Positions 1 through 6,711 of a DNA stretch of 12,706 nucleotides are shown here, piece by piece. The notes beneath the pieces were generated by a model. It was not told the DNA's origin. It did not search any database and saw nothing but the letters and a program-made list of their open reading frames with translations. Where the stretch lies: positions 1 through 12,706 of the forward strand of contig CACXCY010000176.1 in the NCBI GenBank assembly GCA_902766265.1, in the 5' to 3' direction. The position numbers and the translations under genes were made by a program. Each line of letters starts with the position of its first letter. Position 1 is the first letter of the stretch. This DNA is from an uncultured Bacteroidota bacterium. Its GTDB lineage: Bacteria > Bacteroidota > Bacteroidia > Bacteroidales > P3.

Positions 1-1214
1 ACCCCAAGTCGCTCGCCCTGCGTACCCACAGCCAGACCTCCGGCTGGTCGCTCACCGAGCAAGACCCCTTCAACAACGTGGCACGCACCTGCATCGAAGC
101 CATGGGCGCCGCCCTGGGTCACACCCAGTCGCTCCACACCAATGCCCTTGACGAGGCCATCGCGTTGCCTACCGACTTCTCGGCACGTATCGCGCGCAAC
201 ACGCAGCTCTACATTCAGGAAGAGACCAACGTATGCCGCGTGGTCGACCCCTGGGCAGGCAGCTACTATGTGGAGACCCTCACGCATGAGCTGGCACACC
301 GCGCCTGGAGCCACATCCAGGAGGTGGAGAAACTCGGCGGTATGGCCAAAGCCATCGAGAGCGGCATCCCCAAGATGCGTATCGAAGAGGCCTCGGCACG
401 CAAACAGAGCCGCATCGACTCCCACGTCGACACCATCGTGGGTATCAACAAATACCGTCTCGACCACGAAGACCCCATCGACACCCTCGAGGTGGACAAC
501 ACCGCCGTGCGCAAGGCACAGATTGAACGTCTGGCCAAGCTACGCGCCGAACGCAACAACGACGATGTCCAAGCCGCCCTCAACGCCCTGACAGAATGCG
601 CCAGCTCCGGCAACGGCAACCTGCTCGAACTCTCCATCGACGCCGCCCGCAAACGCGCCTCCCTGGGCGAGATATCCTATGCCCTCGAAAAAGTGTACGG
701 CCGTTACAAAGCCAAAATCAACCTCATCAGCAACGTGTACAGCACAGAAACCAAAAACAGCGAGAGCTTCCAGAAAGCCCAGCAACTCACCGATGAATTT
801 GCCAAACTTGAAGGCCGTCGCCCCCGTATCATGATAGCCAAGATGGGACAGGACGGTCACGACCGTGGTGCCAAAGTGGTGGCCACCGGCTATGCCGACC
901 TCGGTTTCGACGTGGATATGGGGCCCTTGTTCCAGACCCCCGAAGAGGCCGCCAAACAGGCCGTGGAGAACGACGTCCACGTGGTAGGCGTCAGCTCCCT
1001 CGCCGCCGGCCACAAGACCCTCGTGCCCCAAATCATCGCCGAGCTCAAACGGCTGGGACGTGAGGACATCATGGTGGTGGTGGGAGGCGTCATCCCGCCG
1101 CAGGACTACGACTTCCTCTTCAAGGCAGGTGCCGCCTGCATCTTCGGACCCGGCACCGTCATCAGCGAAAGCGCCATCAAGATGCTCGAGCTCCTGCTGG
1201 CCACACGCCAATAA
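1..1214 (+). CDS. mutA: Methylmalonyl-CoA mutase, large/catalytic subunit (C-terminal part, 5' truncated by window)
   Basis: Adenosylcobalamin-dependent mutase interconverting methylmalonyl-CoA and succinyl-CoA, the cytoplasmic step linking succinate to propionate. The reading frame is open from base 3, so the gene begins before the window; 403 residues are visible, ending in TAA at 1212-1214. The left part (LRTHSQTSGWSLTEQDPFNN, then the EETNVCRVVDPWAGSYYVE stretch) matches the end of the substrate-binding TIM barrel. The right part is the B12-binding Rossmann domain with the DxHxxG motif as DGHDRG at 852-869; the His codon at 858-860 is the lower axial cobalt ligand. It is followed by VVGVSSLAAGH and a VVVGGVIPPQDYDFL stretch typical of the family. 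The subunit name (MutA/ScpA/MutB) differs between organisms; an intact B12 domain with this barrel indicates the catalytic subunit. The next gene starts 82 bases downstream and is functionally unrelated. Confidence 0.96.
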   Translation, partial: PKSLALRTHSQTSGWSLTEQDPFNNVARTCIEAMGAALGHTQSLHTNALDEAIALPTDFSARIARNTQLYIQEETNVCRVVDPWAGSYYVETLTHELAHRAWSHIQEVEKLGGMAKAIESGIPKMRIEEASARKQSRIDSHVDTIVGINKYRLDHEDPIDTLEVDNTAVRKAQIERLAKLRAERNNDDVQAALNALTECASSGNGNLLELSIDAARKRASLGEISYALEKVYGRYKAKINLISNVYSTETKNSESFQKAQQLTDEFAKLEGRRPRIMIAKMGQDGHDRGAKVVATGYADLGFDVDMGPLFQTPEEAAKQAVENDVHVVGVSSLAAGHKTLVPQIIAELKRLGREDIMVVVGGVIPPQDYDFLFKAGAACIFGPGTVISESAIKMLELLLATRQ

Positions 1215-1296
1215 CAGCCGACAGGCGACAAATCGGCCGCATGCCGACCAATAAGAAAACAACACGAACAACAAGCTTACAAATATACCAGGCATC

Positions 1297-4200
1297 ATGA
1301 AAAAGCATCAATCCATCCTAACACGAGTGCTTCCCCTATTGATGGTTCTGCTGACCGCGACGGTGCTGCAAGCCGCCCCCGTGAGCCGGACGACAGCCCG
1401 CCAGGCGGCCTACAGCTTCCTGCAGGGCAAGGGTGTGAACCTGGCAGGCCCCAACGCCCTCACCGACGTGAGCGCCAGAACCAACCTGTCGAATATCTAC
1501 ATCTTCGACTGCGCCGGAGTGGGAGGATATGCCGTTGTGGCAGCCGACAACCGCGTGAAGCCCATCCTGAGCTATTCGCAGCAGGACAACTTCCCGCAAA
1601 CCGTGCCTGCCGACCTGCAGAACCGCCTGGCCCGCTACGACCGCATTGTGGCCGACGCCGTACGCAACAACGTCACCCCATCCCCCGAGGTGACCAACCA
1701 ATGGCAAGAACTGCTGGGCAACGATAACGATGGAAGCAAGGAAGACTTCTGCCCTCCCCTTACAAGTTATTGGGGACAGGGCGCTCCTTTCAACATCCGT
1801 TGCCCCTTCGACATCAACGGAGAGCAATACCACTGCAAGGTAGGGTCACTTGCCGTGGCGGTAGCTGAATTGATATACTACTGGTACTCCTATGCCCAAA
1901 CTTTCACGGACGTCGCCACATACCCATACCAGTATCCCTTTTTCCATGGTTCCACCACCTACCGCGATGCCAACTACGGCACTCAGTCGGCCGACTTCTC
2001 AGGTGATATTACCCCCTACGAGTCAATTAGACGATACGGTACCCCTAACGACCAATGTTCTTTCGATACTGTGGCCGATTTCCTGTACAAGGTAGCCGTC
2101 GGCATGCATACAAAATTCGGTCCTTACGAAAGCAAGTCCACCCTGCAATCGGCTCTCGCCTGTCTGACTTACCATTTCGGCTACAACACCACCATCACAA
2201 CCTCCATACCAGGAACCACCCCCTCAGGAATTCAAATATACACCTTCCCCCTTGATTCTACAACCGACCTCGTAACCACGTTCTGGGGGGAATTTGGTAA
2301 TGGTTATGAACAAAGACCTGTATTGTGCGAAGCTGTCAACCAGAACAACTTGGCTGATACCCATTGGTTCCTCTGTGATGGATATCGTGAAGTGCAGTTG
2401 CCTGACGGAACTGGAAATTCCCTCTACTCATTTCACTTGAACTGGGGCGAATCAGGCGATACTGTAGCTGATAATGAGAAAAACAATTATGTGATTTTTC
2501 AGATTGATTTCAACGGAAATGCTACTTTTACCCCATCGACGAGCAACGACACCTACAAACTTTCCCGCATTATAACTAACTTGAAACCCAAAGAAAACTG
2601 GTTCCATACCAATAAAGATATTATCGAAATACCTGGAGCGGGAACCACTACATATAACCCGTCTGTTATATGTGTTTATCCCAGTTCTTCTGATGGTGTG
2701 ACTGTCGGTTATATAGTCAATGGACGTCAAGTTGGAAGTCCTTATGGACGAACCTATCATAATGTTTATGAACCCGACAGCTACTTTTGTGCTGGGGCAG
2801 CAGGTCTAAACCTAGGCATTCCCGCAAACACTACCGACAGCGTTCTTGAACATCAGGTTACCCTCCAAGATGACGCTGTTCCGCCTAATACTATGGTTTT
2901 CACCTTACGTCAACCCCCTCAATACCCCTACGACACCCTTATTTACGACAACGGAGAGTTTGACCACGCTGTGAACAATCAATCCTCTGTAGCACAAAAA
3001 TGGGGCATCCGGATTCCGAGGAGCGAGTTTGAAGGATTAGGATCGCTGACACAAGTTATGCTATTCACTCCTTCAGTAGGTAACTACTCTATTTATTGGG
3101 ATACCGTTGCCTCCGATACCGATAGACCACAAGTTAACACCAATCGCATGGCGCAAATTAGGGTTATGCAAACTGACACCGTCAACATATGGAGGACTGC
3201 TAGTTTTACATCGCCAATCAACATTTCCTCATCCACAAATTATCTATGGATCTTTATTGATGCCTACGATTGGGGGAACGTCTATATTGGCAGTTGGGCC
3301 GCCGTCAGCAGCCGCCCGGGCACAGGCGAATACTGGTATAAGAATGGAAACAACTGGCAACAGATGTCAAGTGACTACTCCTGGATGATACGCCCAATAT
3401 TCCTCAACAGCAGTTGTGAACGGCCTTCCAATTTCAACGTTTGGGGTGGAGGTTCGGACGGTGTCTACCCCGAATGGGTCGGTCCCAGAGACGCTATATT
3501 TGAAATAGAAATGGGTCCCCGTGGCTTCTCCCACGGCGACAGCACCGCCTATATTTTCCGCTATCCGCACGACTCCACCGATATTGCTCCAAATATTAGT
3601 GACAACGACGACCCCAACTCGCCAACAAGGCAATATTGGTGCGATATGTTGGACAGCAACGGTAATATCCTCATGCTGCAACCCAATACTTCATACGACT
3701 TCTATATTCGTACCGTGTGCGACTCGGCCAATGGCATATACAGCCCCTGGGTGGGATTAGCGGAACCTCTAGAAACAGACTGCAGACCCTACCCCATACC
3801 TTTCTATGAAGACTTTACCGGGGGATTCCCGCAATGCTGGGAAGAGATATCGATGTCGGGCATCCTGGAATGGCTGATGAACAGCGGATACTGGACCAGC
3901 AATATGCGTCTGCCCAGCGGCTTGTTCCCCATCAACCCGCAACCGCAGCCCTCCGACGGCAACATCCTGCCCACCGCAGGAGCACCTGCTGACTCGGCCA
4001 TGCTCATCACCCCCCCCATTGACATCTCCACCGCTGACCGCCCCGTGCTGACCTTCTGCCAGCGGCAGACAAGCTATGTGGCCACCGACACCAACGTCAT
4101 CAACATCTACTACCGCACCGCTGAGGATGCCGCTTGGGTGCTCCTATATCGCGACTCCATCTACAGCTACGACATCGACACCGTTATACTGAACTTGCCC

Positions 4201-4779
4201 AGGCCCAACCCCGTCGAATGCACCCAGTATCAGCTGGGCTTCGAGATTATGACCGACGGTGTGCTGGGCGCCGTGTTCGGCTCGGTAGCCGTCCTGGATA
4301 GCACTCCGCGTAACGTCATCACGTCAGCATATCCTGCAGACGCTGGCACCACATCGGGCGACGGCAGATATATGCTGGCCGACCAAGCCACTGTGAGCGC
4401 AACGGCCAACCCGGGCTACTGCTTTGACCACTGGGAGATTCACAGCATCTACGGCACCGTAACATCCTACCAAAACCCATTGCGCATATCCGTATTTGCT
4501 CATTTGACCTGCGTAGCGATCTTCGAACCCGGATTTTCCATTGATATTGAGCAAGTCGACACCCGCAACATTGCCGTCTACCCCAACCCCACCACAGGCC
4601 GCCTAACGCTCGACGCCGACGATGTGCGCTCGGTGGAGGTGATAGACATGATGGGACGCATCGTATACACGGCCCGCGAGACCAACCAACTGGATCTCGG
4701 CCCCCTGCCCCGCGGTGCCTACCTCCTCCGCATCACCCTCCCCAACGATGTGTGCGTGACCAAAATCAACAAGCAATAA
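1297..4779 (+). CDS. T9SS-secreted C10 (streptopain-like) peptidase family protein, catalytic Cys replaced by Ser
   Basis: 1160 residues. A signal peptide (KK, then a hydrophobic run ending LQAAP, about residues 1-27) precedes a Spi/C10-type propeptide (about 28-130, with GGYAVVAADNRVKPILSYS). The C10 core follows (about 150-400), including SYWGQGAPFNIRCPFD. The active-site Cys normally sits in a GCVATA-type motif; here the aligned stretch is VGSLAVAVAELIYYW, with Ser184 (TCA, 1846-1848) in the Cys position. The partner His is kept as His356 in HWFLCDGY (2362-2364). NWG is kept at 382-384, but the usual NWGW reads NWGE. Downstream lie a beta-rich region (about 549-705), an Fn3-like segment (707-829), a MAM/jelly-roll-like domain (836-1005), a bacterial repeat domain (1007-1080) and a T9SS type A sorting domain (1091-1160, AVYPNP...RGAYLLRI). 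The sorting domain implies outer-membrane export and surface anchoring or release. Proteolysis is doubtful; an adhesin or binding role is inference. The middle third is clearly more AT-rich than the ends. Confidence 0.88.
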   Translation: MKKHQSILTRVLPLLMVLLTATVLQAAPVSRTTARQAAYSFLQGKGVNLAGPNALTDVSARTNLSNIYIFDCAGVGGYAVVAADNRVKPILSYSQQDNFPQTVPADLQNRLARYDRIVADAVRNNVTPSPEVTNQWQELLGNDNDGSKEDFCPPLTSYWGQGAPFNIRCPFDINGEQYHCKVGSLAVAVAELIYYWYSYAQTFTDVATYPYQYPFFHGSTTYRDANYGTQSADFSGDITPYESIRRYGTPNDQCSFDTVADFLYKVAVGMHTKFGPYESKSTLQSALACLTYHFGYNTTITTSIPGTTPSGIQIYTFPLDSTTDLVTTFWGEFGNGYEQRPVLCEAVNQNNLADTHWFLCDGYREVQLPDGTGNSLYSFHLNWGESGDTVADNEKNNYVIFQIDFNGNATFTPSTSNDTYKLSRIITNLKPKENWFHTNKDIIEIPGAGTTTYNPSVICVYPSSSDGVTVGYIVNGRQVGSPYGRTYHNVYEPDSYFCAGAAGLNLGIPANTTDSVLEHQVTLQDDAVPPNTMVFTLRQPPQYPYDTLIYDNGEFDHAVNNQSSVAQKWGIRIPRSEFEGLGSLTQVMLFTPSVGNYSIYWDTVASDTDRPQVNTNRMAQIRVMQTDTVNIWRTASFTSPINISSSTNYLWIFIDAYDWGNVYIGSWAAVSSRPGTGEYWYKNGNNWQQMSSDYSWMIRPIFLNSSCERPSNFNVWGGGSDGVYPEWVGPRDAIFEIEMGPRGFSHGDSTAYIFRYPHDSTDIAPNISDNDDPNSPTRQYWCDMLDSNGNILMLQPNTSYDFYIRTVCDSANGIYSPWVGLAEPLETDCRPYPIPFYEDFTGGFPQCWEEISMSGILEWLMNSGYWTSNMRLPSGLFPINPQPQPSDGNILPTAGAPADSAMLITPPIDISTADRPVLTFCQRQTSYVATDTNVINIYYRTAEDAAWVLLYRDSIYSYDIDTVILNLPRPNPVECTQYQLGFEIMTDGVLGAVFGSVAVLDSTPRNVITSAYPADAGTTSGDGRYMLADQATVSATANPGYCFDHWEIHSIYGTVTSYQNPLRISVFAHLTCVAIFEPGFSIDIEQVDTRNIAVYPNPTTGRLTLDADDVRSVEVIDMMGRIVYTARETNQLDLGPLPRGAYLLRITLPNDVCVTKINKQ

Positions 4780-4798
4780 CACAGTACGCCATAATATG

Positions 4799-4834
4799 AA
4801 ACAGGGGCGGCTCCGTTCGGAGCCGCCCCTGTTT
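4799..4834. terminator. Strong hairpin between convergent genes, likely bidirectional terminator
   Basis: A perfect 16-bp stem (4799-4814 with 4819-4834, core CAGGGGCGGCTCC) closes a GTTC loop. It is followed on the plus strand by TTTTATTTG and lies 19 bases after the C10-family gene. The end of the minus-strand LysE gene is at 4865, so one hairpin can serve both genes. The U-tract is good on the plus strand and poor on the minus strand. Confidence 0.85.
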
Positions 4835-4864
4835 TATTTGTCAATTCGTGCTTAAAACAACCAT

Positions 4865-5509
4865 TCATCCCTTGCGCACAAGCAGGGAGACGACCAGATA
4901 GACGGCAAAGGCCACCAGGATGGTGCCCACCGCCTTGTTGAAGATGTCGAGCACACGAGCGGTGAGGAAGCGCTGCAGGAGAGAAGCCAGCTTGCATTTG
5001 AGCACGTCGAGTCCCAGCGTTGTCATCAGCACGCCGGCAAAGAAGATGGGCAGGCGGTGGCTATGCACACCAATGCTACCCTGGGCCAACGCTATGATGG
5101 AGAGCCAGTATATCCAGATAATCGGATTGCAGAAGTTGATAATGAAGCCGCGGAACCAGACAGCCATCGGCTTGGGAGTGCCGGGTGTGCGGAAGGTCAT
5201 CACCGAGCCGGACACCTCAGCCGACTGCGGCTTGCGGGTGTAGAAATAGACGGCGAACGAGAGCAGCATCACGCCCCCCACACAAGCCACCCAGGGGTTG
5301 TGCAGGATGGACAGCATGTCGACCTCCGACAGCACAGTGAGCAGCAGGCACACCGTGGTGATGTCGCTGAAATTGACCCCAAAGGGAAACGGCAGCGCGG
5401 AGCGGAAGCCGTAGTGCACGCTGGTCTGCAACAGCGAGAAGAACGCTGGGCCGAAACTATATATCAGCGAGATAATAATGCCGCATCCTATGCCTATGAG
5501 AAATTCCAT
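4865..5509 (-). CDS. LysE/RhtB-family amino-acid (or small metabolite) exporter
   Basis: A 214-residue inner-membrane protein with about six hydrophobic segments (roughly residues 4-24, 38-60, 72-91, 116-140, 150-170, 188-210). Family traits are the N-terminal GIGCGIIISLIYSFGPAFF segment, where LysE proteins carry their G-x-x-x-GP signature, and GFIINFCNPIIWIYWL, matching the conserved LNP helix of LysE proteins. I chose the ATG at 5507-5509. The frame stays open to an ATG at 5590, but the extra 27 residues are polar and low-complexity, and LysE proteins begin directly with the first helix. Length fits the family (about 200-220). The substrate cannot be read from sequence; family members export Lys/Arg, Thr/homoserine and similar compounds. 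It diverges from the PurL-like gene across a 124-base gap with no convincing promoter; CAATACTA at 5599-5606 is a one-mismatch -7 box for this strand. No SD is present, as is usual in this phylum. Confidence 0.8.
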   Translation of the reverse strand: MEFLIGIGCGIIISLIYSFGPAFFSLLQTSVHYGFRSALPFPFGVNFSDITTVCLLLTVLSEVDMLSILHNPWVACVGGVMLLSFAVYFYTRKPQSAEVSGSVMTFRTPGTPKPMAVWFRGFIINFCNPIIWIYWLSIIALAQGSIGVHSHRLPIFFAGVLMTTLGLDVLKCKLASLLQRFLTARVLDIFNKAVGTILVAFAVYLVVSLLVRKG

Positions 5510-5633
5510 CGAGGGTGTCTCTTTTGTCCGCCCTTCTGCAGCCGCGAGGCCGCTTGGGCTTGATTTTCCTATAACGGACTGCTCTGACAATTATTGCCCA
5601 ATACTAAAAAAGTAAATCCGCCGTTAGGGAGAC

Positions 5634-6461
5634 GTGGAAGAAGAAATCATCAGCCAAGAAGTATGGGAATCCATGGGCATCAGTCCTGCGGCCATGGAGG
5701 AGATACAGAGTATCGTAGGGCGAATGCCCACCATCGAGGAGCTGAGCACGCTGCTGGCCATGTGGGAAAGCAACGGCAAGCGCCAGGGGCTGCTGTCGTG
5801 GCTCAAGGGACAACGGCACGCTGTGGAACGCAACGAATACCTGTATCGCGGCAGCGACACCGAGCACAAGGACATCCACGAGCCACGCGTCAAGGAATGC
5901 CTCGACATTGCGCAGTCGCTCTACGGCGGCCACTCCGCAGCGACCCTAGCTGTCCCTGCCGAGACCTCCTTTGCCGCTACGGGCGAGGAGATATATCTGG
6001 TGGGTAACGTAGGGACAGACTTCCTGGATTCAGAGTACGCCCGCCAGTACCTCCACATTGTCGACCACCCCATGAAGATGGCCACCGAAGAGGAGGACCG
6101 CGCCTATATCGCCATGATTCTCGACGCCCTGAAGGGCAACGGCACCTTGCACACCATCGGCACCGTGTCCCGAGGAGGGCTGTTCCGCGCCCTGCTGGAG
6201 GCGGCGTTGCCACGCCAACTGGGCTTCGACATCCTCACCTGCCGCGAGATACGTCTCGACGCCTTCCTCTTCGGCGAGGAGCCCGGACGCTTCATCGTCA
6301 GCTTGCCCGAGAGCGAGGACGACTTCTTCCTCCAGAAGATGGACGAAGCACGGGTGAACTGCTGCTTCCTCGGCCGCACCACCAAGGGACGCATCCTGGT
6401 CGACGGCATGGATTTCGGCCCTTCGTCCGACTACTGCCCAGCCACTTTCGAAAATAGCTGA
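5634..6461 (+). CDS. Minimal PurL-like protein: PurL N-terminal segment joined to an AIRS C-terminal domain
   Basis: 275 residues, GTG start at 5634 behind GGGAG (5627-5631 region); an in-frame TAG at 5625-5627 rules out anything longer. Residues about 8-60 resemble the N-terminal linker of FGAM synthetase (PurL): a W-x-x-M-G-I start, then IVGRMPTIEEL and LLAMWE, where PurL has ILGR-P-x-x-x-E and MWSEHC. The SEHC stretch, including its His, is replaced by ESNG. Residues about 115-262 resemble the final AIR-synthase C-terminal domain of PurL: GEEIYLVGN, then TVSRGGLFRALLEAALP (for DVS-D/E-GGL), then LFGEEPGRFIVSL and a closing FLGRTTKGRILVDG. About 470 residues of a normal small-type PurL, including the ATP/Mg-binding AIRS domains, are absent. 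Catalysis therefore looks unlikely; a binding or regulatory role is inference. Family membership at superfamily level is fairly secure, the function unknown. The gene ends before a repeat-bearing convergent gap. Confidence 0.7.
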   Translation: MEEEIISQEVWESMGISPAAMEEIQSIVGRMPTIEELSTLLAMWESNGKRQGLLSWLKGQRHAVERNEYLYRGSDTEHKDIHEPRVKECLDIAQSLYGGHSAATLAVPAETSFAATGEEIYLVGNVGTDFLDSEYARQYLHIVDHPMKMATEEEDRAYIAMILDALKGNGTLHTIGTVSRGGLFRALLEAALPRQLGFDILTCREIRLDAFLFGEEPGRFIVSLPESEDDFFLQKMDEARVNCCFLGRTTKGRILVDGMDFGPSSDYCPATFENS

Positions 6462-6531
6462 ACAATATCACAATATCAGCACATTACAATCCAATAGAGA
6501 ACACCCTGGGACGGCACCGTGCATTGAGTGC

Positions 6532-6600
6532 CAATAAAACCGTGCTTTTATCGACAATGAAACCGCGGTTTTGTTGGCAATAAAACCGTGCTTTTGTTGG
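6532..6600. repeat. Three tandem 23-bp imperfect palindromes
   Basis: Units lie at 6532-6554, 6555-6577 and 6578-6600, each starting CAAT. The middle unit carries a perfect 12-bp palindrome AAACCGCGGTTT (6560-6571); the outer units have AAAACCGTGCTTTT instead. Units 1 and 3, and units 2 and 3, each match at 20 of 23 positions. A degenerate fourth unit to the left keeps the core ACCGTGC in phase (6516-6522, against 6539-6545). The rest of the 250-base gap 6462-6711 holds a small ggcac/gtgcc inverted repeat (6513-6517/6528-6532), a hairpin at 6662-6690, and no gene I can support. Each unit could fold as a hairpin in RNA, so the array may act in transcript ending or as a dispersed intergenic repeat. 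Confidence 0.85.
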
Positions 6601-6661
6601 AGCACGAAGCGAGGCACCGTTTCAAGACAGCATCCAAAGAGGGTTCTGCTGACCAAACGCA

Positions 6662-6690
6662 ACGAGGGCGCCCGTTCGGGGCGCCCTCGT
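6662..6690 (-). terminator. Probable thrS terminator hairpin
   Basis: A 12-bp perfect stem (ACGAGGGCGCCC at 6662-6673 with 6679-6690) with a GTTCG loop, 21 bases beyond the thrS stop. In the minus-strand direction it is followed by a broken T-rich stretch (TTGCGTTT). The hairpin is strong; the weak U-tract lowers confidence. Its architecture resembles the hairpin at 4799-4834. Confidence 0.65.
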
Positions 6691-6711
6691 CAAAAACAGT
6701 TACCGCAGCGG

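Noticed and set aside
1233..1247. TCGGC/GCCGA hairpin after the mutase gene as a terminator
   Set aside because: Only 5 bp, no T-run after it, so not distinguishable from chance; the mutase and C10-family genes may or may not be co-transcribed.
540..1298. 252-codon open frame antisense to the methylmalonyl-CoA mutase gene
   Set aside because: It mirrors the codon pattern of a clear, conserved gene on the other strand, and its translation is Gly/His/Val-rich without any recognisable domain.
5510..5590. N-terminal 27-residue extension of the LysE-family exporter
   Set aside because: Polar, low-complexity and absent from the family pattern, where the first helix begins at the start; the ATG at 5507-5509 is preferred.
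5634..6461. Frameshifted or decayed full-length PurL
   Set aside because: The frame is intact from GTG to stop with good codon use, and no PurL middle-domain sequence is found in flanking frames; a clean loss fits better than ongoing decay.
6532..6600. Possible CRISPR array
   Set aside because: The 23-bp units directly abut with no spacers, each is itself palindromic, and no cas gene is in the window.
6548..6662. Small protein made of the repeats (minus-strand frames with a recurring K-x-RF pattern)
   Set aside because: The pattern arises simply from translating a 23-bp repeat; the frames overlap the terminator or thrS, differ between repeat units because 23 is not a multiple of 3, and have no start signal.
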